This document shows positions 43,805 to 54,049 of a stretch of 64,000 bases of DNA, piece by piece (position 1 is the first letter of the stretch; every line of letters starts with the position of its first letter). The DNA comes from Comamonas granuli NBRC 101663. GTDB taxonomy: Bacteria > Pseudomonadota > Gammaproteobacteria > Burkholderiales > Burkholderiaceae_C. A program made the translations under genes and the position numbers. The stretch is from the NCBI RefSeq assembly GCF_000739995.1, contig NZ_BBJX01000012.1, positions 27,034 to 91,033 of the forward strand, in the 5' to 3' direction. The notes beneath the pieces are model-generated. The model was given only the letters and a program-made list of their open reading frames with translations. It was not told the origin of the DNA and did not search any database.

Positions 43805-43902
43805 CATGAAACAACACCCCGGTATGACCCTGCGGGCCTTATCCCGCCGCTTGCAGCGCGGCCCCATGTGGTCCGGGGCGCGCAGCGCTGTGGATCACTG
43901 AC

Positions 43903-44955
43903 ATGCCCGTCCCGGCAGTGCCAGACCGGGAGCCTGGCCCCGTGCCAGATCCTGCCGGCGATCAGGCCGAAGACGAGGCAACGGAGGCGCCCGAGGTCGA
44001 ATGGCGCAGCCTCACCATCGGCATGGCCGAGCATGGCCAGCGGCTCGATCGCGTGCTGGCGGGTGCGGTGACGGAGTTTTCCCGCAGCTACCTGCAGCAG
44101 CTCATCGACCAGGGCGCCGTGCTGCTGCACGGCACGCCGGTGACCAAGGCGGCGCACCGGGTCAAGGCGGGCGACAGCCTGCGGCTGGAACTGCGCCCCA
44201 CGCAGGAGAGCCAGGCCTTTCGTCCCGAACCCATGGCGCTGGCGGTGGTGTACGAAGACGCGCACCTGCTGGTCATCGACAAGCCCGCCGGCCTGGTCGT
44301 GCACCCGGCGCCCGGCCATTGGGGCGGCACGCTGCTCAACGGCCTGCTGGCCCACGACCCGGCCTGCACCCGCGTGCCGCGCGCGGGCATCGTGCACCGG
44401 CTGGACAAGGACACCAGCGGCCTCATGGTGGTGGCCAAGACGCGCGCTGCCATGGATGCCCTGGTCGCCATGATTGCGCAGCGCCAGGTGCAGCGCCAGT
44501 ACCTGGCCTTGGCCCATGGGCCCTGGCGCGGGGAGCGGCAGTTGCGCGTGGATGCGCCCATCGGGCGCGATCCGCGCAACCGGCTGCGCATGGCCGTCGT
44601 GGACCTGGCCCTGCACGCGGGCAAGCCGGCGCGTACCGACTTCGAATTGCTGGCCAGCACCGCCCAGGCGTCCTGGGTGCGCTGCACCCTGCACACCGGC
44701 CGCACGCACCAGATCCGCGTACACATGGCGCATCACGGGCACCCGCTCGTGGCCGATACGCTGTACGGCGGGCATCCTGCCTTCGGCCTGCAGCGCCAGG
44801 CCCTGCATGCCTTCCGGCTCGCTTTTACGCACCCCATGCGGGAACAGATGCTGGAATTCCTGGCACCTCTGCCGCCCGACCTGTGCGCGGCGCTGGCCGT
44901 CGCAGGCCTGGACGGGGCGGTGCCGGTGGGGGCGCTGCCGCCACGCCCGTCCTAG
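43903..44955 (+). CDS. rluD: RluD/RluC-family 23S rRNA pseudouridine synthase
   Basis: Converts uridines of 23S rRNA to pseudouridine. The 350 residues have an acidic, proline-rich lead (about 1-33), an S4 RNA-binding domain (GQRLDRVLAGAVTEFSRSYL...) and the synthase domain with DAHLLVIDKPAGLVVHPAPG, the catalytic motif HRLDKDTSG (Asp168) and HTGRTHQIRVHMAHHGHPL. The layout fits RluD, which modifies positions in helix 69, better than RluC, but the two are hard to separate by eye. It starts 98 bases after nlpD. The laccase-domain gene (pgeF/yfiH) that commonly follows rluD is not present here. Confidence 0.88.
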   Translation: MPVPAVPDREPGPVPDPAGDQAEDEATEAPEVEWRSLTIGMAEHGQRLDRVLAGAVTEFSRSYLQQLIDQGAVLLHGTPVTKAAHRVKAGDSLRLELRPTQESQAFRPEPMALAVVYEDAHLLVIDKPAGLVVHPAPGHWGGTLLNGLLAHDPACTRVPRAGIVHRLDKDTSGLMVVAKTRAAMDALVAMIAQRQVQRQYLALAHGPWRGERQLRVDAPIGRDPRNRLRMAVVDLALHAGKPARTDFELLASTAQASWVRCTLHTGRTHQIRVHMAHHGHPLVADTLYGGHPAFGLQRQALHAFRLAFTHPMREQMLEFLAPLPPDLCAALAVAGLDGAVPVGALPPRPS

Positions 44956-45185
44956 GCCGCCGCGCCGCCGCGCCCAGTGGCGGTGCGATGCCCCTGGGCT
45001 ACAATGACCGCGACGACTTGCGCATGCTGGCTTTGGCGCAGGTTCTTGTTGCCGGGTCTGCGCCTTTGCCGCACGGCGACGCTGCCTGATCCCCATGGGC
45101 CGCAGCCCCCCGTTTCTCTTTGCCCTCTGTGGCTTGAGTGCCCCCGCACGGACGGGGAGTTCCCTTTTCCCGAATACCGCTGACC

Positions 45186-45863
45186 ATGAACACGGTGGAT
45201 GCCAAACGGGTCCTTGAAACTGCCCTGATCTGCGCGCCGCAGCCCCTGCCGCTGCGCGAGCTGCGTGCGCTGTTTGACGACGTGCTGGGTGCCGATACGC
45301 TCAAGGCGCTGCTCCAGGATCTGCAGCACGAATGGGCGCAGCGCGGTGTCGAACTGGTGCAGGTGGCTTCGGGCTGGCGCTTCCAGAGCCGGCCGGAGAT
45401 GCGCGTCTACCTCGACCGGCTGCACCCCGAGAAGCCGCCGCGCTATTCGCGCGCCACGCTGGAGACGCTGGCCATCATTGCCTACCGCCAGCCCGTCACA
45501 CGCGGCGACATCGAGGACATCCGTGGCGTGACCGTCAACAGTCTCACCATCAAGCAGCTCGAGGACCGTGGCTGGGTCGAGGTGATCGGCCACCGCGAGA
45601 CGGTGGGGCGCCCGGCGCTGCTGGCGACGACGCGCCAGTTTCTTGACGATCTGGGGCTGGCATCGCTCGATCAACTGCCCATGCTGGAGGATCCCGCGGC
45701 GCAGGCGCGCCTGCTGCAGGACCTGCAGGGCGATGACCTGCTGGCGCAGGCCGACGTGCCGTTGCCCATTCCGGACGACGCCGAACCCCAGCCATCTGCC
45801 GACCCAGACACGCCCACCGACGACGCTCCCGCCGCTGCCCGCCTTACGGAACCACTGCCATGA
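45186..45863 (+). CDS. scpB: Segregation and condensation protein B
   Basis: Winged-helix partner of the SMC-ScpA chromosome condensation complex. The 225 residues include two winged-helix units: [20 protein letters not shown] (opening helix), and the family signature [29 protein letters not shown] in two pieces, then [18 protein letters not shown]. The C-terminus (about 185-225) is acidic and proline-rich. Start ATG 45186 chosen because the frame before it is not conserved. Its stop overlaps rluB by 4 bases (ATGA), the common scpB-rluB pair. scpA, usually upstream of scpB, is not in this window. Confidence 0.94.
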   Translation: MNTVDAKRVLETALICAPQPLPLRELRALFDDVLGADTLKALLQDLQHEWAQRGVELVQVASGWRFQSRPEMRVYLDRLHPEKPPRYSRATLETLAIIAYRQPVTRGDIEDIRGVTVNSLTIKQLEDRGWVEVIGHRETVGRPALLATTRQFLDDLGLASLDQLPMLEDPAAQARLLQDLQGDDLLAQADVPLPIPDDAEPQPSADPDTPTDDAPAAARLTEPLP

Positions 45864-47140
45864 CGATTGACACTTCGCCCTCTGAACCCCTGCCGCCCCA
45901 GCCTGCCGCCTCTGAGGCAGCGGTCCAGCCTTCCGTGCCGCCCGAGGGGGCGCGGCCAGCGCGCGCGCGGCGCAAGCCGCAGGGAGGTGCCGGGGCGGAT
46001 GCCGGTGCACCGCCGGCGGTACCCGGCTATGCATTCGCCGACGTGGTCTCCGGCCAGTTCGACGCCGATGGCGCCACGGTCGAAGGCGCGGCGCCGCCCA
46101 AGCGCGTGCTCCAGCCGCAGGCGGAAACCCCCAAGCTGCACAAGGTTCTGGCACAGGCCGGCTTGGGGTCGCGTTTGGAAATGGAACAAATGATCCTGGA
46201 AGGGCGCATCTCGGTGAACAACGAGCCGGCGCACATCGGGCAGCGCATCCAGTACGGCGATCAGATCAAGATCAACGGCAAGCCCATCCGGGTGCGCATC
46301 GACCCGCCGCCGCCGCGCGTAGTGGCCTACCACAAGCCCGTGGGTGAAGTCGTCACGCACGACGACCCGCAGAACCGGCCCACGGTGTTTCGCCGTCTGC
46401 CGCGCCTGCAGCAGGGCAAATGGCAGTCCGTGGGGCGCCTGGATCTCAATACCGAGGGGCTGCTGCTGTTCACCAATTCGGGTGAGCTGGCCAACAAGCT
46501 CATGCACCCGCGTTTCGGCCTGGAGCGGGAATACGCCGTGCGCGTGCTCGGCGCGCTCAGCGAGGACGAGCGCGCCCGCCTGCTCGAGGGCGTGGCGCTG
46601 GACGATGGCACGGCCGCGTTCGGCTCCATCGAAGACGGCGGCGGCGAGGGGGTCAACTGCTGGTACCGCGTGACCATCTCCGAAGGCCGCAATCGCGAGG
46701 TGCGGCGCATGTTTGAAGCTGTGGGCCATGCAGTGAGCCGGCTGATCCGCATACGCTATGGCGCCATGGTGCTGCCCCGGGGCCTGGCGCGTGGCACCTG
46801 GATGGAGCTCGACGCTGCAGACATCGCCGCCCTGATGCGTGCTGCCGGTGTGCAGGCGCGTCCGCCGGCCGCACCCCGCGGTGATGGGGCTGCGCGCCGC
46901 GCCCGCCCCGGCAAGGACAATGCCCGCGGCTGGAGCCAGGGTCCGCGCGATGCGTCCCGCGAGCCCGGCAGGTCCGCCAAGGGCGCCGGCGCCCGGCAAG
47001 GCCAGCGCACGGCAGGCAGCGGGCAGCCCGATCCGCTCAAGACCTCGCTGGGGTACATCGGCTCGGACAGCCTGCAGCGCCAGAGGCAGGCCCAAAGGCG
47101 TGAGGGGCGCGGCCAGGGCGCGCGTCGCGGCGGCCGCTGA
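45860..47140 (+). CDS. rluB: 23S rRNA pseudouridine synthase RluB family
   Basis: Forms a pseudouridine in 23S rRNA (position 2605 for E. coli RluB). The 426 residues have a disordered Pro/Ala/Arg-rich start (about 1-90), an S4 domain ([21 protein letters not shown]), and the RsuA-type catalytic domain with [28 protein letters not shown] (catalytic Asp195) and [22 protein letters not shown] long basic tail follows (about 340-426, rich in Arg, Gly, Ala), likely an RNA-binding extension. Translationally coupled to scpB by an ATGA overlap. RsuA and RluE are paralogs; the length and the scpB neighbour favour RluB. Confidence 0.93.
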   Translation: MTIDTSPSEPLPPQPAASEAAVQPSVPPEGARPARARRKPQGGAGADAGAPPAVPGYAFADVVSGQFDADGATVEGAAPPKRVLQPQAETPKLHKVLAQAGLGSRLEMEQMILEGRISVNNEPAHIGQRIQYGDQIKINGKPIRVRIDPPPPRVVAYHKPVGEVVTHDDPQNRPTVFRRLPRLQQGKWQSVGRLDLNTEGLLLFTNSGELANKLMHPRFGLEREYAVRVLGALSEDERARLLEGVALDDGTAAFGSIEDGGGEGVNCWYRVTISEGRNREVRRMFEAVGHAVSRLIRIRYGAMVLPRGLARGTWMELDAADIAALMRAAGVQARPPAAPRGDGAARRARPGKDNARGWSQGPRDASREPGRSAKGAGARQGQRTAGSGQPDPLKTSLGYIGSDSLQRQRQAQRREGRGQGARRGGR

Positions 47141-47227
47141 TGGCGGTGCGGGTTTCTTCGTCAGAGTAAAATCTAAGGTTTTGTCAGCAAGGCAAAAAAA
47201 TATCAACCACCCGTCCAGGAACAAAAA

Positions 47228-47653
47228 ATGGCCATCGAACGCACCCTCTCCATCATCAAACCCGACGCCGTTGCCAAGAACGTCATCGGTCAGATCTACG
47301 CCCGTTTCGAGGCTGCCGGCCTCAAGGTCGTGGCCGCCCGCATGCAGCACCTCTCGCGCCGCGAGGCCGAGCAGTTCTACGCCGTCCACAAGGAGCGCCC
47401 CTTCTTCAAGGATCTGGTCGATTTCATGGTCTCCGGCCCGGTCATGATCCAGGTGCTCGAGGGTGAGAACGCCATCCTGAAGAACCGCGAGCTGATGGGT
47501 GCCACCGACCCCAAGAAGGCGGCTCCGGGCACCATCCGCGCCGACTTCGCCGACAGCATCGACGCCAATGCCGTGCACGGCTCCGATGCCGCCGAAACCG
47601 CGCAGGTGGAAGTGGGCTTTTTCTTCGCCGGCATGAACATCTACGCGCGCTGA
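47228..47653 (+). CDS. ndk: Nucleoside diphosphate kinase
   Basis: Balances nucleoside triphosphate pools by passing phosphate through a histidine. The 141 residues begin [14 protein letters not shown] and carry the phosphohistidine His117 in [10 protein letters not shown], the standard position for the bacterial enzyme. Full length, no extension. An AT-rich patch with TAAAAT at 47167-47172 lies 55 bases upstream and may be its -10 box. A GGAACAAAAA stretch precedes the ATG as ribosome site. rlmN follows 81 bases later, as in many gamma- and beta-proteobacteria. Confidence 0.98.
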   Translation: MAIERTLSIIKPDAVAKNVIGQIYARFEAAGLKVVAARMQHLSRREAEQFYAVHKERPFFKDLVDFMVSGPVMIQVLEGENAILKNRELMGATDPKKAAPGTIRADFADSIDANAVHGSDAAETAQVEVGFFFAGMNIYAR

Positions 47654-47734
47654 CATGGCGCCGGGCACGTTGCGCCTCACGCTCCGGCGCCTGCGCGCGC
47701 GTGCCCTGTTCTTTTCTGCTTCGGAAATGGGTGC

Positions 47735-48883
47735 ATGACGGTCAATCTTCTGGATTTCGATCTCGACGGTCTGGCCGCATTCTGCGAGCGGCTGGGTGAA
47801 AAGCGCTTCCGCGCCACCCAGCTGTTCCGCTGGATACACCAGCGCGGCGCCCATGATTTCGACCAGATGAGCGATCTGGCGAAATCCCTGCGCGAAAAGC
47901 TCAAGACCTGCGCGCGCATCGAGTCCCTGCCGGTGCTGAGCGAGCATCAGTCGGGAGACGGAACGGTCAAGTGGCTGTTCGATGTGGGGGGCGGCAATGC
48001 CGTGGAGGCCGTGTTCATCCCGGAGGACGACAGAGGCACGCTGTGCATTTCCTCGCAGGCGGGTTGCGCGGTCGGCTGCCGCTTCTGCTCCACGGGCCAC
48101 CAGGGTTTCAGCCGCAATCTGAGCACTGGCGAAATCGTCTCCCAGCTCTGGTTTGCCGAGCACACGCTACGCCAGCGGCTGCATACTCAGGAGCGCGTCA
48201 TCTCCAACGTGGTGATGATGGGCATGGGTGAGCCGCTGCAGAACTACTCGGCGCTGGTGCCGGCCTTGCGCGTCATGCTCGACGACCATGGCTACGGCAT
48301 CTCGCGCCGGCGCCTGACGGTCTCCACTTCGGGGGTGGTTCCCATGATGGACCGGCTGGCGGCGGATTGTCCGGTCGCCCTGGCGGTGTCGCTGCATGCC
48401 CCCAGCGATGCCTTGCGCGATGTGCTGGTGCCGCTCAATCGCAAGTACCCGATCGATGAGCTCATGGACGCCTGCAACCGCTACCTCGTGCATGCGCCCC
48501 GCGATTTCATTACCTTTGAATACTGCATGCTCGATGGCGTCAACGACCAGCCCGAGCATGCGCAGCAATTGGTGGAACTGGTGCGCAGGCACGCCGGCAC
48601 GGGTGTCTGGTGCAAGTTCAACCTGATTCCATTCAATCCTTTTCCCGCTTCCGGGCTGCGCCGCTCCGGCGCGGCCCAGGTTGCCGCCTTTGCGCGCATC
48701 CTGAGCGATGCGGGCATCGTCACCACTGTGCGCAAGACCCGGGGCGACGACATCGATGCTGCCTGCGGACAGCTTGCCGGAGAAGTGCAGGATCGCACGC
48801 GCGCTGCGGAGCGCATGGCGAGGAGGCGCACCATACCGATTGCGCCTGTGCTGGCGCAACCCGATAACCATAAGGAGACATGA
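47735..48883 (+). CDS. rlmN: Dual-specificity 23S rRNA A2503 / tRNA A37 C2-methyltransferase RlmN
   Basis: Radical-SAM enzyme that methylates C2 of adenine in 23S rRNA and some tRNAs. The 382 residues hold the iron-sulfur motif CAVGCRFC (Cys111, Cys115, Cys118), preceded by [10 protein letters not shown], followed by [14 protein letters not shown] (SAM region), [18 protein letters not shown], and late [19 protein letters not shown] with the cysteine that forms the enzyme-RNA adduct; the methyl-carrying cysteine precedes it in family members. The cysteines match RlmN, not the resistance enzyme Cfr, by context. The stop is one base before the pilW start region (TGACATG), with AAGGAGA serving the next gene. 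Confidence 0.96.
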   Translation: MTVNLLDFDLDGLAAFCERLGEKRFRATQLFRWIHQRGAHDFDQMSDLAKSLREKLKTCARIESLPVLSEHQSGDGTVKWLFDVGGGNAVEAVFIPEDDRGTLCISSQAGCAVGCRFCSTGHQGFSRNLSTGEIVSQLWFAEHTLRQRLHTQERVISNVVMMGMGEPLQNYSALVPALRVMLDDHGYGISRRRLTVSTSGVVPMMDRLAADCPVALAVSLHAPSDALRDVLVPLNRKYPIDELMDACNRYLVHAPRDFITFEYCMLDGVNDQPEHAQQLVELVRRHAGTGVWCKFNLIPFNPFPASGLRRSGAAQVAAFARILSDAGIVTTVRKTRGDDIDAACGQLAGEVQDRTRAAERMARRRTIPIAPVLAQPDNHKET

Positions 48884-48884
48884 C

Positions 48885-49712
48885 ATGAATGCAGGCAGGG
48901 CCCTGGCGGGGCCGTGGGGCAGGCGGCTGGCGCTCGCGCTGGTGTCGTGGGTCTGCGTTCTGTGGCTCCAGGGGTGTGCAGCGCGGGCGCCTGTCACAGG
49001 GGCCGGGCCGGAAATCGTCACGCCGTCGGATGAAACCGATGCCCGGCGCCGCGCCCGCATCCGGCTGGAACTCGCCGTGGGTTATTTCGAAGCCGGTAAG
49101 GTGGCGGTGGCGCTCGATGAGGTCAAGCAGGCCCTGGCGGCGGATCCCAGCTTCGCCGATGCCTACAACCTGCGCGGGCTCATCTACATGCAGCTCAACG
49201 AGTTGCCGGCGGCGGAGGAGAGCTTTCTCAAGGCCTTGAGCCAGCGGTCGGGTGACCCCAACGTGCAGCACAACCTGGCCTGGTTGCTGTGCCAGCAACA
49301 GAGGTATGCCGAAGCCGACCAGCGGTTTGCCCAGGCGCTGGCCCATCCTGCCTACATGGCGCGCAGCAAGACGCTGATGACCCAGGGCCTGTGCCAGGCG
49401 CGTGCCGGTCAGGCGGCGCAGGCCGAACAGACCTTGCTGCGTGCCTACGAGATTGACGCGGGCAATCCGATGGTGGGCTACAACCTCGCGGATCTCTTTT
49501 TCCGCAAGGGTGAGTTCACGCGCGCACAGTTCTACATCCGCCGCATCAATAACAACGACTTCGCCAATGCCGAGTCGCTGTGGCTGGGCATCAAGGTGGA
49601 GCGCGCCTTGGGTGAGACCGTGGCGATGCGCCAACTGGCCGATCAGTTGCGCAAGCGTTATCCGCAATCACGGGAAGCGGCCGCACTGGACCGGGGGGCA
49701 TTCAATGAATGA
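48885..49712 (+). CDS. pilW: Type IV pilus biogenesis/stability lipoprotein PilW (PilF)
   Basis: TPR lipoprotein needed for assembly or stability of type IV pili through the outer-membrane secretin. The 275 residues begin with a lipoprotein signal (WVCVLWLQGC, lipid Cys31), then four or so TPR units: ARIRLELAVGYFEAGKVAVA, PSFADAYNLRGLIYMQLNEL, PNVQHNLAWLLCQQQRYAEA and GNPMVGYNLADLFFRKGEFT. Start ATG 48885 has AAGGAGA 7 bases upstream and sits right after the rlmN stop. Its stop overlaps the rodZ-like gene by 8 bases. In E. coli the matching slot between rlmN and rodZ is yfgA/pilF-like, so the context agrees. Confidence 0.9.
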   Translation: MNAGRALAGPWGRRLALALVSWVCVLWLQGCAARAPVTGAGPEIVTPSDETDARRRARIRLELAVGYFEAGKVAVALDEVKQALAADPSFADAYNLRGLIYMQLNELPAAEESFLKALSQRSGDPNVQHNLAWLLCQQQRYAEADQRFAQALAHPAYMARSKTLMTQGLCQARAGQAAQAEQTLLRAYEIDAGNPMVGYNLADLFFRKGEFTRAQFYIRRINNNDFANAESLWLGIKVERALGETVAMRQLADQLRKRYPQSREAAALDRGAFNE

Positions 49713-50658
49713 GGCGAGCGCATCTTTGCCCCAGGACTTGGCTTCTGTGGGGGGCGGCGGGGCGCCGGCATCTTCTCCGGGCGCTTTGCTGCGGGCGGCG
49801 CGCGAAGCTTCGGGCGTGCACATCGAAGCGTTGGCCGTGGCGCTGAAGGTGCCCGTCAGCCGTTTGCGGGCCCTTGAATCCGACGACTACGCAGCGTTAC
49901 CCGATGCGGTGTTTGCCCGTGCCCTGGCTGCAAGTCTGTGCCGCTCGCTCAAGATCGACGCCGCACCTGTGCTCGCCCTGATGCCCACGAGCAAGGCACC
50001 ACGCCTTGAACCGGAGGTCACGCCGGTGAATGCGGCCTTCCGGGATGGCTCCGAGCCCTCGCGCTGGCAGCCTGTCGCTGGTCTGCTCAGGCGTCCGGTG
50101 ACCTTGGCGGTCGCCACCCTGCTTGCGGCGGCGGCGCTGCTTTTCTTTTCCCCGGGTCTGGTGGTGGAAATGGCGGGCCTGATCCGTACATCGGGAGCAC
50201 CCGAGAAGCCTGTGGCGCAGTCTGCGCCCGTGCAGTCGGGGGCGCCAGCGCTGGACTCGGCGGCGCAGGCCGCGGTAGCCCAGGCGCCCGCTGCGTCTGA
50301 AGGGGCTGCTTCCGTGGCGGTATTGTCGGCAGAGCCGGTGGCGGCTGTACCTGCGCCCGAGGCCCTGGCAGCGCCGGCCGCAGCTGCACCGTCGGGCGAG
50401 GCGCTCAGCCCGGGTGCCGATGATTTGCTGGTGGTGCGCGCACGCGGCCCCTCCTGGGTCCAGGTGCGGGATGCGACGGGTGCGACCATACTGCAGCGCA
50501 TCGTGGAGGCCGGAGAAGGCGTCAAGGTGCAGGGCAAGCCCCCGTATGCGGTCGTCATCGGCAAGGCCGATGTCACTGAGGTGTTTGTCCGTGGACAGCG
50601 CTTCGACCTGGCCGCGGTGGCACGCGAGAATGTGGCACGGTTCGAGGTCAAACCCTGA
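49705..50658 (+). CDS. rodZ: RodZ-like helix-turn-helix membrane protein (DUF4115)
   Basis: Links the MreB cytoskeleton to cell shape in species studied. The 317 residues have an HTH_25 DNA-binding-like domain ([19 protein letters not shown], 26-44, through about 95), one membrane helix (about 131-149, [19 protein letters not shown]), a periplasmic Ala/Pro-rich stretch (about 165-235) and a C-terminal DUF4115 domain ([19 protein letters not shown] ... [19 protein letters not shown]). This is the RodZ order. Overlaps pilW by 8 bases and ispG by one base, so it lies within a tightly coupled operon. Low sequence identity between RodZ proteins makes the symbol slightly less certain than the architecture. 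Confidence 0.85.
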   Translation: MNEASASLPQDLASVGGGGAPASSPGALLRAAREASGVHIEALAVALKVPVSRLRALESDDYAALPDAVFARALAASLCRSLKIDAAPVLALMPTSKAPRLEPEVTPVNAAFRDGSEPSRWQPVAGLLRRPVTLAVATLLAAAALLFFSPGLVVEMAGLIRTSGAPEKPVAQSAPVQSGAPALDSAAQAAVAQAPAASEGAASVAVLSAEPVAAVPAPEALAAPAAAAPSGEALSPGADDLLVVRARGPSWVQVRDATGATILQRIVEAGEGVKVQGKPPYAVVIGKADVTEVFVRGQRFDLAAVARENVARFEVKP

Positions 50659-51932
50659 TGCTGACGCAAGACAACCACCCTATTGCCATCGCTGCGCCGC
50701 TGCGCAGGATCACGCGGCAGGCGCGGGCCGTCTGGGGCGCACGCGTGGTCACCATGGGGGGCGGCGCGCCCGTGCGCGTGCAGTCCATGACGAACACCGA
50801 TACGGTCGATGCCATTGCCACCGCCATTCAGGTCAAGGAGCTGGCGCAGGCGGGCTCCGAATTGGTGCGTATCACCGTCAATACTCCCGAGGCCGCCCAG
50901 GCGGTTCCCTACATCCGGGAGCAGCTCGACCGCATGGGCGTCGATGTGCCTCTGGTGGGCGACTTCCACTACAACGGCCACAAGCTGCTGACGGAATACC
51001 CGGATTGCGCGCAGGCGCTGTCCAAGTACCGCATCAACCCCGGTAACGTCGGCAAGGGCGACAAGCGCGACCGCCAGTTCGGCCAGATGATCGAGGCGGC
51101 CATGCGCTGGAACAAGTGCATACGCATCGGCGTGAACTGGGGCAGCCTGGACCAGGAGCTGCTCGCCAGCCTCATGGACGCCAACAGCCAGCGTGCCAAC
51201 CCCTGGGATGCCAGGCAGGTGATGTATGAGGCGCTCATTGCTTCGGCCATCGGCTCGGCCCACCGCGCTGAAGACATGGGGATGGATGGCAGCCAGATCA
51301 TTCTGTCCTGCAAGGTCAGTGGCGTGCAGGACCTGATTGCCGTCTACCGCGAGCTGGCGCGGCGTTGTGACTATTCTTTGCACCTGGGGCTGACCGAGGC
51401 AGGCATGGGCACCAAGGGCACGGTGGCCTCTGCGGCGGCGTTGTCCGTGCTGCTGCAGGAAGGCATAGGCGACACGATCCGTGTCTCGCTGACGCCGCAA
51501 CCCGGGGAGGCGCGCACACAGGAAGTCGTGGTGGCCTCCGAGATCCTGCAGGCACTGGGCTTGCGCATGTTCGTGCCCAGCGTGACGGCCTGCCCTGGAT
51601 GCGGCCGTACCACGAGTACCACGTTCCAGGAACTGGCCAAGCAGATCGACGACTTCCTGCGGGCGCAAATGCCCATCTGGCGTGAGCAGTATCCGGGGGT
51701 CGAAGGCCTCCGGGTCGCGGTCATGGGGTGTATCGTCAATGGCCCTGGCGAGAGCAAGCACGCAGACATAGGCATCAGCCTGCCCGGCACGGGCGAAGCC
51801 CCCGCGGCGCCGGTATACATCGACGGCGAAAAGGCCCTGACCCTGCGCGGCGACCATATTGCTCAGGAATTCCACCAGATCGTGCAGGACTACATCGAAA
51901 AGCGGTTTGGCCAGACCACGGAGCAGCACTAA
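50658..51932 (+). CDS. ispG: 4-hydroxy-3-methylbut-2-enyl diphosphate synthase (flavodoxin/ferredoxin)
   Basis: Penultimate step of the MEP isoprenoid pathway, converting MEcPP to HMBPP using a 4Fe-4S cluster. The 424-residue protein includes [19 protein letters not shown] (barrel start), [31 protein letters not shown], and the cluster ligands Cys312 and Cys315 (CPGCGRTT) and Cys358 ([10 protein letters not shown]) with the conserved glutamate just after. The ATG shares a base with the rodZ stop (TGATG), indicating translational coupling. The insertion of residues around 200-290 is as in other proteobacterial IspG. Confidence 0.97.
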   Translation: MLTQDNHPIAIAAPLRRITRQARAVWGARVVTMGGGAPVRVQSMTNTDTVDAIATAIQVKELAQAGSELVRITVNTPEAAQAVPYIREQLDRMGVDVPLVGDFHYNGHKLLTEYPDCAQALSKYRINPGNVGKGDKRDRQFGQMIEAAMRWNKCIRIGVNWGSLDQELLASLMDANSQRANPWDARQVMYEALIASAIGSAHRAEDMGMDGSQIILSCKVSGVQDLIAVYRELARRCDYSLHLGLTEAGMGTKGTVASAAALSVLLQEGIGDTIRVSLTPQPGEARTQEVVVASEILQALGLRMFVPSVTACPGCGRTTSTTFQELAKQIDDFLRAQMPIWREQYPGVEGLRVAVMGCIVNGPGESKHADIGISLPGTGEAPAAPVYIDGEKALTLRGDHIAQEFHQIVQDYIEKRFGQTTEQH

Positions 51933-52027
51933 AGCCAGGCTGTGGGCCATGCGCCCCGGCCCACCCAGGACGGTGCTCCGCAGCAGGACGGCACCCCGAC
52001 GCAACCCCTATCCAAGCAATCGACGCT

Positions 52028-53362
52028 GTGAATATAGAAAACACCAAGGCAGCCCCTGTCGCCAAGGCCGAGAAACTGGTCGCGGTCAAGGGTATGAACG
52101 ATATCCTGCCCCCTGATTCGGCCCGCTGGGAGTGGCTGGAAGAAAAGGTCCGTACGCTGATGGCCCGGTATGCCTACCGCAACATCCGCACCCCTATCGT
52201 CGAGCCCACGGCATTGTTCGTGCGCGGACTGGGCGAAGTCACGGACATCGTGGAGAAGGAGATGTACTCCTTTGAGGACCGCCTCAATGGAGAGCAACTG
52301 ACACTGCGTCCCGAATCCACGGCTGGCGTGGTGCGCGCCACGGTGGAGCATTCGCTGCTCTATGACGGCGGCAAGCGGCTGTACTACATGGGCCCGATGT
52401 TTCGCCATGAGCGGCCGCAGCGCGGGCGTTATCGCCAGTTTCACCAGATCGGTGCGGAGGCGCTGGGATTTCATGGGGCTGAAATCGACGCCGAGATGAT
52501 CCTGCTGGCCGATGCCCTGTGGAAGGAGCTGGGGCTGGCTGATGTCCGGCTGGAAATCAACAGTCTGGGGCAACCCGATGAGCGCAAGGCCCACCGTGCG
52601 GCGCTGATCGCCTACCTGGAGCAGAACGCATCCCAACTCGACGAAGAGGCGCGCAGGCGGCTCTATTCCAACCCGCTGCGCATTCTTGACACCAAGAATC
52701 CGGCGATGCAGGCCGTCGTGGAGGCTGCGCCGCGCCTGGTGGATTACCTGGGGGAGGCATCGCTGGCGCATTTCAACGCCGTGAAGGCGATTCTCGATGC
52801 CAATGGAGTGGCCTGGCGGTTCAATCCGCGCCTGGTGCGCGGCATGGACTACTACAACCTCACGGTGTTCGAGTTCGTCACGGATCGCCTGGGTGCGCAA
52901 GGCACGATATGCGGTGGTGGGCGCTACGATTACCTTATCGAGCAGATTGGCGGTAAGCCGGCCCCCGCAGTCGGCTGGGCGCTGGGTGTAGAGCGCGTGC
53001 TCGAGTTGCTCAAGGAGCAGGAGACGGGTTTCCGGGCGCCGGTTCTGGATGCGTATGCAGTGATTCCCGATGCCAGCGCCCTGCCTGTGGCCATGCGCAC
53101 CTTGCAGGGGCTGCGTGCCCTGGATGTGCGCGTGCAGATGCACAGTCCTTCCGGCCCCTCCGAGGGCATGGGCAGCATGAAATCCCAGTTCAAGAAAGCC
53201 GACGCCAGCGGAGCGGCGTTCGCCTTGGTGTTTGGTGCAGACGAGCTCGCGCGCGGCAACGTGCTGGTCAAGGCGCTGCGCGACGGCGCGGGAGGCCAGC
53301 AGAGCGAGTATTCCCTGCAGGATCTGGCTGCCTGGGCGGGCCACCTACAATCCCAGCGTTAA
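52028..53362 (+). CDS. hisS: Histidyl-tRNA synthetase
   Basis: Charges tRNA-His. The 444-residue class II synthetase contains [20 protein letters not shown] (N-terminus), VRPEST-type motif [13 protein letters not shown], motif 2 [17 protein letters not shown], the histidine-binding loops [15 protein letters not shown] and [11 protein letters not shown], motif 3 [15 protein letters not shown] and the anticodon-binding domain at the end. GTG at 52028 is the most upstream start that gives a normal N-terminus; no strong ribosome site precedes it. Follows ispG after 95 bases, and precedes the yfgM-bamB-der run. Confidence 0.97.
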   Translation: MNIENTKAAPVAKAEKLVAVKGMNDILPPDSARWEWLEEKVRTLMARYAYRNIRTPIVEPTALFVRGLGEVTDIVEKEMYSFEDRLNGEQLTLRPESTAGVVRATVEHSLLYDGGKRLYYMGPMFRHERPQRGRYRQFHQIGAEALGFHGAEIDAEMILLADALWKELGLADVRLEINSLGQPDERKAHRAALIAYLEQNASQLDEEARRRLYSNPLRILDTKNPAMQAVVEAAPRLVDYLGEASLAHFNAVKAILDANGVAWRFNPRLVRGMDYYNLTVFEFVTDRLGAQGTICGGGRYDYLIEQIGGKPAPAVGWALGVERVLELLKEQETGFRAPVLDAYAVIPDASALPVAMRTLQGLRALDVRVQMHSPSGPSEGMGSMKSQFKKADASGAAFALVFGADELARGNVLVKALRDGAGGQQSEYSLQDLAAWAGHLQSQR

Positions 53363-53377
53363 ACCCATAGTCAAGCC

Positions 53378-54049
53378 ATGGCAAATCATCTCGATCTCGA
53401 AGAGCAGGAACAGCTCGATCAGCTCAAGCATTTCTGGAATGCCTGGGGCAATACCATCAGCTCTGTGGCGCTGGCGGTTGCCGTGGCGCTGGCGGGTTGG
53501 AATGGCTATCAGTTCTGGCAAGGCCGGCAGGCAGGGCAGGCCGCCGCCTTGCTCGACACCATTGATGCTGCCACGGTGACCCAGGACTCGGCCCGTTTGG
53601 AGCAGGCCTTCAGCGATATGCGCAGCAAGTTTGCCGGGACGACGCAGGCAGGCCTGGCAGGCCTGGCGGTGGCCAAGGCAGCCTCGGCGGCGGGCAATGC
53701 CGCGCTGGCCAAGGCAGCCTTGACATGGGTCGCCGACAATGCGCGGGATGACGGACACCAGGCCCTGGCCCGGTTGCGTCTCTCAGCCCTTCTCATGGAA
53801 GAAAAGGCCTACGACGAAGCGCTCAAGCAGTTGTCTTCTCCGATGGCACCCGAGTACACCGCCCTGGTTGCTGACCGCAAGGGTGACGTGCTATTGCAGC
53901 AGGGCAAGACGCAGGAGGCCGCCGAAGAATACGCGCGCGCCTGGAGCGCCTTCCAGGACGCTGCGGAATACCGGCGTCTTGTGGAAATCAAGCTCAATGC
54001 CCTGGGGCAGCAACCGAAAATGCCTGCCACCGCGGAGGTGGCCAAGTGA
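53378..54049 (+). CDS. yfgM: YfgM-like TPR membrane protein (DUF2133), ancillary SecYEG/periplasmic chaperone factor
   Basis: Single-pass inner-membrane protein with a periplasmic TPR domain; E. coli YfgM associates with the Sec translocon and PpiD. The 223 residues start with a charged cytosolic segment (NHLDLEEQEQLDQLKHFWN), one helix (about 24-43, NTISSVALAVAVALAGWNGY) and then TPR-like helices (about 60-205), such as LARLRLSALLMEEKAYDEAL. A CTACAAT sequence at 53346-53351, within the end of hisS, may be a -10 box. The stop overlaps bamB by 4 bases. The order hisS-yfgM-bamB-der is the same as in E. coli. Confidence 0.9.
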   Translation: MANHLDLEEQEQLDQLKHFWNAWGNTISSVALAVAVALAGWNGYQFWQGRQAGQAAALLDTIDAATVTQDSARLEQAFSDMRSKFAGTTQAGLAGLAVAKAASAAGNAALAKAALTWVADNARDDGHQALARLRLSALLMEEKAYDEALKQLSSPMAPEYTALVADRKGDVLLQQGKTQEAAEEYARAWSAFQDAAEYRRLVEIKLNALGQQPKMPATAEVAK

